Made by a program: the position numbers and the translations under genes
In this document: positions 31,909 to 43,299 of the stretch, one piece after another
Position numbering within the stretch: position 1 is the stretch's first letter
Layout: every line of letters begins with the position of its first letter
The notes under the pieces: generated by a model
The model's database searches: none
What the model was told of the DNA's origin: nothing
What the model saw: only the letters and a program-made list of their open reading frames with translations
NCBI GenBank assembly: GCA_958298945.1
Contig: OY282606.1
Span: 52,713,920 to 52,777,919, forward strand
Length of the DNA stretch: 64,000 nt
Direction: 5' to 3'
From: Atherix ibis
Lineage: Eukaryota; Arthropoda; Insecta; Diptera; Athericidae

Positions 31909-32480
31909 ATGGAACAACAAAATTTGGAACAAGGATGTTCCATCCGATTTTATATTAAGCTTCGTTAATCTACAAGTTTCACTTACGAAACATTATAATG
32001 ACCATATTGGAAATACGGTTTGATAGACCAAGATGTAGTGAAAGCTGAACCCCACTTAGGAACGACCTTAATTTCAAAAACTGATGAAAAAGTGAGGTTA
32101 GATCGTTGACTAAAATTAAAGCTAATGAGTAGATCTTCAAATACTTAGAAAAATTATTATTTGCATAAGATTAGATATTGCAGAACTTTGGGTGCTCGGC
32201 CATAATAATGCCCTCGTTCACATGATCATTTCATCAACAAATTTCTTTCTGGAAAAAAAAAGTTTCTGTGACTGTCGGAGCTTGCCTATTCTGAAGTCAG
32301 TGTGATTTATTTTTATCTTTTAAATCAAAACATACAGAAAAGAACATCATCTTAGGACTGCCGATAACATCCAAGGATAAGGATAATACTATATTAACGA
32401 TTATATTATTCAATTACAGTTGCTCGCTTTGAAAGGAAAATAGTTTTGAAAATAATAGACATGAATCCGCTCTTGCACTA
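31909..32480 (+). pseudogene. Mariner deletion remnant M3, with N-terminus
   Basis: ATG at 31909 opens MEQQNLEQGCSIRFYIKL, a typical mariner start (family form MEQ..EQR..IKF..KLGK). Then, through frameshifts: a decayed first helix-turn-helix, VVKAEP..GTTLISKTDEKV, VR.DR.LKLKLM, and directly D..LRK..I.IRLDIAELWVL, GHNNALVHM and a C-terminal region. In family copies, GHNNALVHM is HHDNAPCHT. The stretch between LKLM and the LRK block, normally about 150 codons, is absent, as in M1, M2 and M4. Many stops. Not functional. Confidence 0.65.
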
Positions 32481-34684
32481 TAGGTTCTATATAGAACAGA
32501 ACCTAAAGAGATTTGACAGCTTAAACTAGGAGGGAAAATAGCTACTAGAGAAAAATTTATAAACTCCATAACCAACAATTATGCAACTTTCAAAAATTTT
32601 CTCTTAAAAACTTAATAATTGTTAGTAAAATTATTTTTTAATAGTTTCCTTGAAACACTATTACCCTTATTACCAAACCCCTTTTAACATATCCAAGAAA
32701 AATGGGAGCCATTCCAAAATATGAGCTGTCTATTTTATAGCAAGGATCCCGCCATACATCTATTAGAGAAAAACAAAATTTCAATACTAATACGATTTAA
32801 TATTTAAACCCTACAACTGATATGAAAGTCCTTTTTACCAAAAACCCCTCTGGTATCCGAAGTTTAGTAATAAAGAAAATTCTAAAACTCTTTTTTCATA
32901 ATAAAATTCCATAAGCTTCAAATAAGCTAGCATTTTTATGATGCATAAAAATAATGCTCCTTTGTCCAAAGTGTATATATATCCTTTCAACTGTGATATT
33001 CAGATATTCAATCCAATGAAATTGTAAATACTTTAATCTGAATCTTACGTAAAATGAAGGGCGAAATATGCGTCGCAGTATACTAGAAGCTTTTAAGTAT
33101 TCACGAACGCAACCACTAAAAAAGGAGTAACCAAAACTTTTGTGTATTCTGATAGAATCCAGCTAAAAGGACATTGTACTGAATCAAGGGTATGTATACC
33201 AGGGCTAAGTATTATATTGTGTCTACTGAAAGTTGCGATTGGGCTTCTATTCTATAGAATGGGATATAAAAAAAATTGTTTGCTTTTACCCTTAACATTC
33301 CATCTATATGACCCCGCCCCACCCCCCTTCTGAATGAATTTAAATATAAATTCCTACATATAGAAATATCGAGAAAAAAATTCGAAAGATATCAGGAAAA
33401 AACGTAAAAATAGGCTCCAAAAAAAAAGAAATAATAATAATAATAACAATACAAATAAAGGTTGGATTTACTTAAAAAAGAAAAAAGATTACAAAGCACC
33501 ACACCCAAAAAAAAATTAAAGTAAAATGAAAAAAGCAAGCATGGATATCAGTTTGGTTTTATTACCTCGTATATTTTCATTTTTATTCATTTTATTGTTA
33601 TTATATCTTCTTTGGGCTTATTTCTCTTTTCTTATTTTGTGTTAGTCATTTTTCCCTAAATTTTCTCTTCTCCCTCATTGCTCTTATGCTCTTACTCTTT
33701 GCCTCTACCTCAGTCACGATGCCTCTTTCTTTAGTGGATTTTCTTTTGCACTACTCCATTTTATATATTCTTTAAGGTATTGCTCAGTTTTACTGTCTCT
33801 TTGACTTTCTTACTCACTCTTCCACAATCGCTCTTCGACCGTTCCACCATTTTAAACTCTCACAAAGTAAGCACAAAATGTAAAAGGGAATTTTTTAATG
33901 GAATTAAAACCAAAACACAAGCCATCGAAAAAAGAGAATAACATAAATCAACAATGATAAAAAAAAAAAAGAGAGAAGGAGAGATGTGTAGTAAATTTAC
34001 ATATTTCCACCATTCAGTTATGATGAAATTTAATACAATTCCTTTTATACGAATAATATGGAATTTTATGTCACTTATTTTAATGCAAATTTAAAAATGT
34101 TTTCTTTTTATTATATTCTTCTTTGATGGAGGGTGATTTTTATTCTTAAGCTGTCATTTAAAAATTGTCAATATATATTTATGATCTGAAAACAATATAA
34201 TAATTATTATATACAATGTTTGATATTTTCGAATAATAAAGAAAATATTGTAGATAGACTGGAATAACGTAGTTCACGACCACCCTGTTCGAAAAGAAAT
34301 CGTTTTTTTTGTATCGTTTTCTTTCTAATTTTTTCATTGCTATCTGGTCGCCGCCATTTTATAATGGAACAATTGTTGGTAATTAATTTTTCTAAATAAC
34401 CATAGACACTTTATTTATTATATTATAAAAAAAAGATAAATTCTTAAATCAAAAGTGTTTCAAAAAAGTTGTTTTATTTTTCCATCACACTTTTTTACGT
34501 TTTAGTATCTATTTCTTGTTTATTATTAAATGTTTTTGTTTTATAATAATATCAAAAATTTTCTACGATTATGTAAAGTGTTTAATAAAGGGGTGTAGGG
34601 GGAGGTATTTAATTAAGGGGGCTTAAAATAAATTTAAAAAAACTTGTCTGTAACCTAAGGCCATTCTTACTAGTATTTAAAAAT
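32481..34684. other. Unique DNA, no gene recognised
   Basis: About 2.2 kb. It contains a pyrimidine-rich plus-strand stretch at about 33590-33850 and an AAT run near 33430-33450. No gene or element was recognised. Confidence 0.55.
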
Positions 34685-35165
34685 AGCATCGTGCAAATGG
34701 CCTCAATGGTTTCATAGACCATTGTCAACGTCTAAGAGCGTTAAATTGCATTATCTTGGCGGCCAGCTGGAATAACCATGTCTCAAAATAACGCAACTTG
34801 GAAATTTCGTCTGCAATAAGTCCCTTGTTTCAAAACTTGTTTGGGAAATTGCACCGTCCTGTCGAAACTAGATATTGTCTAAGACCATATCGTCCAATTA
34901 AGTACAACAAAAACTGTTATCATCGATCGAAAGGTCTCGATATTGACAGTTACCGTCACCTAACCTCATTTCTGAAGCATTATGGCTCGATGATGCCGAC
35001 CGACTAAAATCTCCATCAGACAGTATATTTTTGTGGATGTAAAGGAAATTTTTAGCACAGTTGTGATTGCTTTTTATCCCAAACTCAACAATTTTGTTTG
35101 TTTACGTCGCTGAAGATAATTTTTTAATAAAGCCTGTGATTTGGTACGATTTCACTGTCTTGCCG
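34685..35165 (-). pseudogene. Tc3-like transposase remnant, minus strand
   Basis: Minus-strand pieces in order: LY.KIIFSD joined directly to VNKQNC (the usual EAHFHLNGY between them is lost), V.WD, FPLHPQKYTV, VGIIEP.CFRNEV, LDNI then a stop where Trp is expected, FRQDGAISQTSFETRDLLQT, KFPSCVILRHGYSSWPPR, a stop and CNLTLLD. The second Asp (QDGA) is kept. The third (CDL in the family) is Asn (codon at 34745-34747). The LDNI-stop pattern is shared with the fragment at 42240, so the two are close relatives. Confidence 0.75.
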
Positions 35166-35169
35166 CATT

Positions 35170-38100
35170 GGCGATTAAATAGTGGCCATCGGAAGGGCTC
35201 TTATAAAATAGTATTTTAGATGCAAATAATGTCGCTTCAATCTGATTAAGCACCGACGAAAATTCCATTAGAGTTCGATTCAGGCATTCTCTTCAACGTG
35301 GCCTAGAAGTTCAAAAATTCCCCTATAACGCAGCTTAGAAGTTTGTCCTGCAATCAACCTTAGTTACGAAGCAGTTTATAAAATGTGAAAATTATCCTAT
35401 AACCTAGTTGAGGACTTGCAATAATTCTATTACAACGCAATACTTTTGGCATTACAAAAAATCTACTACACCGCGGCTAAAAGTGTGGAAAACCTACTAC
35501 AATGCAATACTTTTCTAACGCACTTTATGATTTTTTTTTATTTAGAATTTTTTGAATGAGATTTTTGTTTAATATCACAGTGTCTCTAAATCTAACTGGT
35601 TTTTTTTAGATCAGTAAGTCATCGAGCAATTCTACTTAAGTAGAATTGATATGAACAATTTTTTATAATACGTTACAGTTCAAATTCAGTTAGTGAATAA
35701 AACGAGATGTTCTTTAATCATGGCTAAATAGCTTAAGTTGTCATGGCACTAAGAGTTAATATTCTAGTACAAATATTACTTACACAAATTAAATAATTCA
35801 TCTTGTTAATAATATATTATTTAAGAGGCAATTTCAACAAACCGTACTAAAATTTTTCTGCTCATTTTACAAGAAAAAATGACTTCGATTATTGTCTCTC
35901 ATGCCGTTTGGTAACTTTTACTTATACATATCAATAAAGATTTGATGTACCATATAATTTTATAAAATATTAAATTAAAAATAAAACAAAAAATAAATGT
36001 GGCCGACCAAAATTTATTATTTGATTTTGAAGTATAATCCATTAAATTACAATATATTCTTAAAGACTTTTTTTATAATATTTCTTGAGAAGAAAAACTT
36101 TTTTTTATATATTTTCAAAATCAAGCTGCGGAAGAAAATATATGTGAGCACATACATAAAAAAATTTAGGGCTAGACTCCAACGAACCCCAAAACAAGCT
36201 ACATGATTATTCAAAAAAAATTTACATTGTTCTCTAATCTAAGACCAAAATTCACATTTAAGTATACTCTGAATTTAGCAGATAAGGACTCCAAAGGTGA
36301 TGCTTATATAAGAAATGATATTTCCGGACCCATCGGAATATTTAATAAAAAAATGCATAATAACTCCCATTTTTTTATTACATTTATAATATTTAAATTC
36401 AAGGCTGACAATTAATTTGCTGGTCATTAATGAAGAAAAATCTCATAAAAATTCAATATACAAAGTAACACAACATTAGAAAATACTCTCCGAATAGGGT
36501 CTTCATGAAAATACTCACAAAGGATTTTTCAATTTTTAAGACCATAAAAAATAATACTGTAAGGTGATACATGAATATGTAAGTAAACCCCTTCAATTAT
36601 CACTAATTGATGTAAGTAATCGTATGACTGCTAACTAGCAAAAATTGTATTATAAAATTTACGAAATTCTTCCACTTATTGAAAATTATAGAATTTTTAG
36701 CTTATGCAAATCAACCTAAAACTGCCCCTTTTTGAATAAAAAAAATAAACTTAAAATTAAGTATAAACAGTTTTAAGTTAAAACATGTACAAAAAAAATA
36801 TCAGTCTATTATCTTCTACAATAGTTATGCGAAAAATATCTTCTACAATAGTTATGCGAATTTATATAATTATGCATGTTAATTATTAGTTTTTATTATA
36901 AAATTCATTTTATTGCATTTGTTGAACACAAAAATATTCTTAAAATTAAAAATAAAAACATATGTATGTTTTTGATGGTAATTTCGAAAAATCGACTGGG
37001 GCGGTCTTTCTACTACTTTCAAATTTATGCAATTTCTAATAATAAAAAAAACAATAAATAATTCGAATATTTTCTATTTCGAATCATCAACAAAAATTAA
37101 TATACTTCATATAAGGTGGTCCTAATGGAGACAGTTTTTTAATTAACTTTTTATTCTGCTGAAAAAAATCTTGTCGATATCAAAGTTGTTTTCTTCTTCT
37201 AACTTGTAGAGAAAAATTCTCATTGATGAATAGTTAATTAATAGAAAAGTATGCACTGGGTGGTCGTATATTTAAAAAGTAAATTCTTATAAGTCAGTTG
37301 GTTAAAAATACAAAACAAAAAAACCATCCAAAAAATCCAATTAATGCGCCAATTCAATATGACAAAGAAAAACTGTTTAGTTTGGAATGAAATCAAATGC
37401 AAGATGCCATATTAAAATGCTTAAATCTGGATTGTTTTATGAATAATTGTTAGTTTTTGTTCTATTTATCTTATATCTAAGCCAATGAAATTGGGAGATT
37501 GAGTTTTAACAAAAAACAATTTATATAATATTAAATAATGGCAAATTTTATTAGATAATAAAACTCGTGTCAATACAATGAATTTTATGCTCCGAATCAT
37601 GTTTAGAGTCAAAATTGCAACAAAGTAAATTTTTAATTTGCTTATAAAAGAATTAATTAAATAGTTTCTATGCAAAAATTATGTTTTGTGTCAGTTAATT
37701 TAGCATTATTTAAGTAAGGAATAGAATACCGATTCATTGTGAAAACAAATAAATAAATAAAAGTACAAATTAACAATCTCTTCATTAATAAAAGTTCATT
37801 GAATAATGTTTTTTTTTTTGTTGAAAAGTGTTAATCAAAATAATTCTATTTGCAATTTTAAAGCCACTAAAATTCTTGGATAGTAGCCAAATCCAATGTA
37901 ACTTGATAAGAAATTAATAAATCTTTTAATATTATTATATATATTTTTCTAAGTCTAAATAATACAAATTTTTTTGGGCAACCTCTCAAGGAATATCTCA
38001 ATTTTAGTATCAAATAACTCAAAGTAGACTTACGCTATAACTGGCATATTTCTCATGAAATAATACCGCGTTGATTCTCTAAATACGAGTAAATAGATAC

Positions 38101-39280
38101 AAAAGCAAGAATGATCAATTGAAATTCAGAAAGATTTTCTTGATCTAAAACTCGACTTTTCTGTACTAAAAAGACTTCCAATGCGCAGATAAGAAATATA
38201 TTTCTACTAAGCTATTGAAAAATACATTATATTTCCAAATACTATAAACTATTATTTGCACAAATATAATAAAAACAGTATCGCAATCCCATCGGAAATA
38301 AAATCATTCCCATGTGTGCCTTGCGAAACAATTCGCTACTTTGACACATTCAAACGTTAATAACGACTCACTTTCATATACCACCATCCCTAAAATAAAC
38401 AAATTCTACTAAACCTTTATTTTATTTTATGATAACAAAAATACGATTTAATTAAAAATAGATCATCTCAGACCAATTAAATTGTATAGTTCTGCATAGA
38501 GCAGCGCCATTTTGAATGAGAGAAAAAGAAATAAACAAATTTGGACACATTTACTTCTTTCGAAAATTATTTATTTTCTTCATTTAGGATTATATCTTTT
38601 CATATTGGTTAAGGGGATATTTTGCAACTTTCATTTTGGTCACCGAATCACAGAAGACCGTTGCTAAGAAAATTGCCATCTTTCCGCACAATGTTTAACG
38701 TTTAACGGTTCAGGGGTTCACATAATTTATTGCGAAAAATGTCAGCATCCAAATATCTAATAGCCAAACATATTTTGGTTTTCTTCCATAAATAAAACGC
38801 CCTTTTGTTAACATATCAGATATTGGAATTCTGTGAAAATATTCCCGTTTTTATTCTTATGTGTTCGGGGACTCACAACCGCATTTGATAATAATAAAAA
38901 TCCAAATCTCTGATAGGGCGCTGCTGCGCTCGATAGTTTCACCAGCCAATCTTCTATAATCCATTCGCATTGCATTTATTGAGAATAACCAAATACCCTA
39001 AACAAAATAATATTTCTTATATTCGTATTTTTATCAAATGATCAAATAAATGTTTTGTTAACATGGGAAAATTCATGGAGAATTATTTTGCGAATGCGCT
39101 TGTAAACAGACGGTATGCCAATTGCATTCCACAGCAGCTGGTGTAAAGAGGTCCACAAAAAATCTTCTCATCCGGATTTTCATATTGTAAACATCTGACT
39201 TGAAACATCTGTGTGAAATCTTATTGGCTACTTATTATTGTGGTGTTCTACATTGAGCTTAACAAATTTCCTCCTTCTCA
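35170..39280. other. Unique A+T-rich DNA, no gene recognised
   Basis: About 4.1 kb. It includes a perfect 22-base palindrome (CAATTCTACTTAAGTAGAATTG, 35627-35648) and a 23-bp duplication at 36811-36860. Short frames such as 35997-36206 and 36876-37061 are low complexity. Parts of 38480-39200 are less A+T-rich but show no homology. Confidence 0.55.
36811..36860 (+). repeat. Two direct copies of a 23-bp unit
   Basis: ATCTTCTACAATAGTTATGC plus GAA at 36811-36833 and again at 36838-36860, period 27. Confidence 0.9.
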
Positions 39281-39684
39281 AAAATGAATTAAATAATTCT
39301 TTTTTGAAATGGACTATCAATTTTAGCTTAATAATAAATAGCTAGGAAGGTGATGAGTCCCGAAGTAGTCCCATAATTGTTCACTTCACGTCATAAAGAA
39401 CAATTTTCAAACCATTAAAATTAACCACACCAATTTCAGGAGTTTCTTTTTAATTCGGAGTTTGGCCAGTCACCATCATCGAGCCGTTTTGCTTTCGAAA
39501 TGACACTGAGCGGTGGTATCTGTCATTGACAAGAAATGACACTGAGCGGTGGTATCTGTCATCGTATCGAACGATGAAAAGAATAAGTTTTCCCTTAAAC
39601 AAAATCCCAAAAATGAATTAAAAAATTATTTTTAGAAATGGACTATCAATTTTAGCTCAATAATAAATAACTAGGAAGGTAATG
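39281..39684 (+). repeat. About 75-bp direct repeats flanking a Tc3-like fragment
   Basis: 39281-39355 and 39610-39684 share AAAATGAATTAA, GAAATGGACTATCAATTTTA and CTAGGAAGG with a few changes. The 250 bp between them contains the Tc3-like fragment and a 30-bp tandem duplication (39497-39526 and 39533-39562). Confidence 0.8.
39437..39570 (+). pseudogene. Small Tc3-like transposase fragment
   Basis: Reads GVSF, stop, FGVWPVTIIEPFCFRNDTE. This aligns with the WCGFW.GGIIGPYFFEN region of Tc3-like transposases and with the better copy at 42240. It is followed by a 36-base-period duplication. Very short, so only moderate certainty. Confidence 0.45.
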
Positions 39685-39889
39685 GGCCTGTATCAACCCT
39701 TAAACACTAATGTCAGTGCCTATTGGCGGAACAAGAAGACAAACCCCAAAAACATATACTTTTTTGGACCCAAAAATCATTCAGTCCTTAAATTGGATTT
39801 TTTTTGCTACTCCTAATATCTATTAGTTATTTCTAAGGGCAAAGAGGAAATTATTTCAATACTGCCCACCCAACAAAGGTCCTCCTGTA

Positions 39890-41610
39890 TGCGATACCGA
39901 AAAGATATACTACTTAAAATTAAGTTTAAAATAATCATAGGGTAACTGTGCAAAAACAGACAAAGAAAAAGCCGAAGTATTTGCTAAACATTTGGTAAAT
40001 ACTTTTGCTCCACATGATGATATAGAAAACAAATCGCATACTAACAAAATTTTCGATGAACTTATGTTCCTAGTCCCTATGAGTTTTCCTCCTAAAAAAT
40101 TTTAAGCCCTCGGAAATTAAATCTACTAGTCTGCGCCTTCCCAATAAAAAAGCTCCTGGTTATGATCTAATAACAGTTCCTATTCTGAAGCAAATTTTCT
40201 GAAAAGCTTTAGTTTTAATTATTATATTGTACATATATTTTTAATATTATCCTGCGCACAACCTATTTTCCCTTACTTTGGAAATTTTCTGTAATTGAAA
40301 TAATTTCTAAACCAAATAAACCTATTAATTCTCTTTCCTCCTATAGACCTATCATCCTCTTACCAATTCTTGGAAAAACTCCTATTAAAACGAGTCTACC
40401 CAGTCCCAGTTAATGAAAAAGTTATACCTGATCACCAATTTGGCTTCCGATCTGAACACTCCACTATCCAGCAATGCCATCGCATTGCTGTACATGTTGC
40501 ATCCTTTCTGGAGAGGAAAGAGTATTGCCCAGGAGTATTTTTAGATATCTCCCAAGCTTTTGATCATGTATCGTATCCTAGACTCCTCTGGAAACGCAAG
40601 AGCTTTCTTTTTTCAACATACTACCTTATCATAAATTTATGTCTTTCCCAATGATATTTACAAGTTGTAATTAACTCAGAATCCTCAGGAATATATCCTA
40701 TTCTAGACGGAGTCCCACAAGGCAGTATCTTTGGTCCCATTTTATATAATAATTATACCCATGACATTCCAGCTGATCCCAATCATTACTACTTATGCAG
40801 ACGATACGGCCATACTTGCTACCCATGCAAATCCTAAAATAGCTTCCAACAATTTACAATTCCATATACACAACCTTCAGTCTTGGTTTAAGAGATGGAG
40901 AGTGAAGGTAAATGAACAGAAGAGTGCTCTCATTACTTTCACACTTTATCATGGAAAACCTACCTCTTTATACCTTAATACCTACATGATTCCACAATAT
41001 GATAAAGTACGTTATTTGGGACTTCACCTGGACAAGAGACTAACATGGAATCCACATACTAGACTAAAACGAATTGAAGCTAACAAACGTTACCTTCTCC
41101 CAACTCTCAGACTACTTGACAAACGCTCGAAACTAACAATCAACAGTAAACTTCTAATCTACAATACAATTATAAAACCAATTTGGACTAATGGAATTGA
41201 ACTTTGGGGTTCAACGATACGTTCGAATTCCTAAAGCGTCCAGGCATTCTTGCAATCCAAGATCCTCCGTAAAGTTGCTGACGTCCCCTTTTATGTTCGG
41301 AACACCGTAATGCATCGTGATCTAAATGTACCCTTTGCACAGGACCTGTGCATTTTCCGCTATCAAAAATTGCACTTCCGTTTATCCTATTATTATAATT
41401 CACTTGTGAGAAAATTGTCTTGTACTGCCCTCTCCGGAAACTTTTATCGGAGACTTAAGAGGTTTTCTAGAGGAACCTTACTTCCATTAGTTGGAGAAAC
41501 GTCGATGGGTGTTTGCTCCCACTTTATGATGTACAAAATTGTAAATTAAAATGCTATAAAAATCTGCTTGTTACAATACAATTGTAGTTGCAGATAAATA
41601 AAAAAAAATC
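39890..41610 (+). mobile_element. 5'-truncated jockey-clade LINE
   Basis: Begins with KTDKEKAEVFAKHLVNTF, the linker region before the reverse transcriptase. It ends shortly after the ORF with an AATAAA-like run (AGATAAATAAAAAAAAA, about 41592-41608). The endonuclease half is missing. No target-site duplication was identified. Confidence 0.75.
39955..41549 (+). pseudogene. Jockey-clade reverse transcriptase
   Basis: LINE ORF2 proteins nick the target and reverse-transcribe their own RNA. Visible in order: NKKAPGYDLIT; EKLLLKRV; DHQFGFRSEHSTIQQCHRI; FLDISQAFDHV with the first catalytic Asp (frame 2, 40370-40654); a frame change; GVPQGSIFGPILYN; TYADDTAIL with the catalytic YADD at 40794-40805 (frame 3); SWFKRWRVKVNEQKSALITF; VRYLGLHLDKRLTW; IKPIWTNGIELWG; one TAA stop at 41232-41234; then QSKILRKVADVPFYVRN and on to a stop at about 41547-41549. 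The early part before 40340 has several stops. The catalytic residues survive but the frame does not. Confidence 0.8.
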
Positions 41611-42239
41611 ATATGAAAATTGTAAATGCATTTATTTTTTAAACGAATTTTTAGAATATTGACCTTAAACCATATTTAAAGGGGATTATTATAATTTGAA
41701 TTCTTTGGTTTTTTTTTATTTTACTCCTGAAAAGGAACGAGTCACTTCTTCTAATTACTCAACTTAGTAGTCCAGTAGTTGTTGACTTCACGTCATAAAA
41801 ACAATTTCAAATCTGCAGAAAGCATTTTTTTTTTAATTTTTAAATAAATTTTTCCAAATTTTTTGATTATGTTGAATCAATTTTTAAACTTTTTAGAGTA
41901 TTAAGATACTATCGCACGAAGGTTAGATCATTCCTATAATAATACGCTTGTAATCGTAATTGTTACCGTATTTGCAGTTAATCCTTCAAATATTTTCATG
42001 CAATACTCTATTTTCAATAGCTATTTAGAGAAATCTATAATCACAAGATACTACTACAGTTATTTTATAGGAAAATTATATATGTCATATAAAACCGATA
42101 TAATATTAGGTTTTTTGTTATTATTATCACATGAAAGTAACACGCAAAAGCTTTATTAATAATTTCAAGTGTAAATAATTTTTAGCTAAATGACTATGCA
42201 AATGAGTAAAATTATCAGATTTGGGGAAAAAATCAGCCG
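41611..42239. other. A+T-rich DNA, possibly an old copy of the 39281 repeat region
   Basis: CACTTCACGTCATAAA-like sequence at about 41788 resembles 39385-39420, suggesting that 41765-42590 and 39360-39600 derive from the same older repeat. Otherwise nothing was recognised. Confidence 0.35.
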
Positions 42240-42590
42240 CAACAGTTTAAGGAGTCCTTTTTGCATTCAGAGTTTGGTCGGCCGGCATTATTGGGCCGTA
42301 TTGCTTTGGAAATAAAATTGGGCGACGGAATTTGCCAATGGAAAGATGTTTTGAACGATGATAACAAATTTTGTTTGGCCTCAATTGAATGATAAAAACT
42401 TAGACAATATATGATTCCAACAGGACGATGCGGCTGGTTTCAAAGCAGTTGAAGCAAGGGAGTTATTGCTGACGGAATGTCCACGTTAGTAGCTGCCAGC
42501 AAAGATCGTGCGATTTAACACCCTTAGTGAAAGATACGCATAAAGTCAATGAGAATCGCATTGCGGTTTTTCATATATTATAAAGATTTA
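42240..42590 (+). pseudogene. Tc3-like transposase fragment
   Basis: GVLFAFRVWSAGIIGPYCF and GNKIG, then a gap with stops, LDNI, stop (Trp expected), FQQDDAAGFKAVEARELLL, TEC, and after a frameshift QQRSCDLTPLVKD. These match the middle and third catalytic motifs of the Tc3-like family, keeping QDD for QDG and SCDLTPL. The N-terminal half and the first Asp are absent. Confidence 0.65.
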
Positions 42591-42779
42591 AACCATAATT
42601 ATATAGTCAATGAAGGGCCATATGCAACTCTGGGAGGCCCACTAACTAAGGAGGGCCCAAACAGAGCGAACGCAGGCTTCTATCCTAGGTAGTACAACTC
42701 TGGGAGCCGTATTTGGCTACCACTGTTCTATGCCAATAAACAGACAATACTTATCGCGCTGAAAAACAATATCATTTGA

Positions 42780-43290
42780 GCCCACCAGTATGATTCTACG
42801 CAGCCCTTATTTGGACAGAAGCTATGGGGACGGAAACGTACAAGTATCAGGCGATAGTGGTATCGTCGAAGCATCCTTGTATGACGCTGTCTGCGCTATT
42901 GTTATCATGCGTCAATCGAGCTTTTGGTTAATGAAAAAGCCAGAATATATCGATTGAAGAAAGATGGACGCATCTTCTCATTCCTGACCTAGAACGGAAG
43001 ATCACATGGAAAAGTGGACCTTCAGGCCGTATCTTACATCAAGGTGGAAGTTTAAGATGGAAGTTGATGTGATATACCCTAATTGCCAAATCATAATCAA
43101 GGATGCGGAAAATATCTTCTTCCACTATCGACGCTTTAGCGAAGACAGGAAACAAGTGGAGCAATCGGTCATCATCTGTCCTAGAAGCGCATCATGACAC
43201 AAATGATAACAGCGCAGGCACGCTGGGGTGCGGTAGCTGAATAAGCACCCCTGGTAAGAAAGTAGCTCCGCCAAGACGAAGGAATGAGAA
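42780..43290 (+). pseudogene. R1-clade LINE C-terminal fragment, plus strand
   Basis: YAALIWTEAMGTETYKYQAI, followed by VNEKARIYR, then EKWTFRPYLTSRWKF and KDAENIFFHYRRFSEDRKQ. The order and content fit the tail of R1-clade ORF2 (APVWAEAL block, ..RIY.., GEV.F.LTQ.L block, DAEH.FF.CPRF.EER). The zinc-knuckle cysteines have decayed. Several frameshifts. A different copy from the one at 5084. Confidence 0.55.
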
Positions 43291-43299
43291 AAGAGCAGC

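Noticed and set aside
35627..35648. Perfect 22-base palindrome CAATTCTACTTAAGTAGAATTG
   Set aside because: Zero loop and short arms (11 bp). Palindromes of this size are plausible by chance in A+T-rich DNA and no reference copy shows an event.
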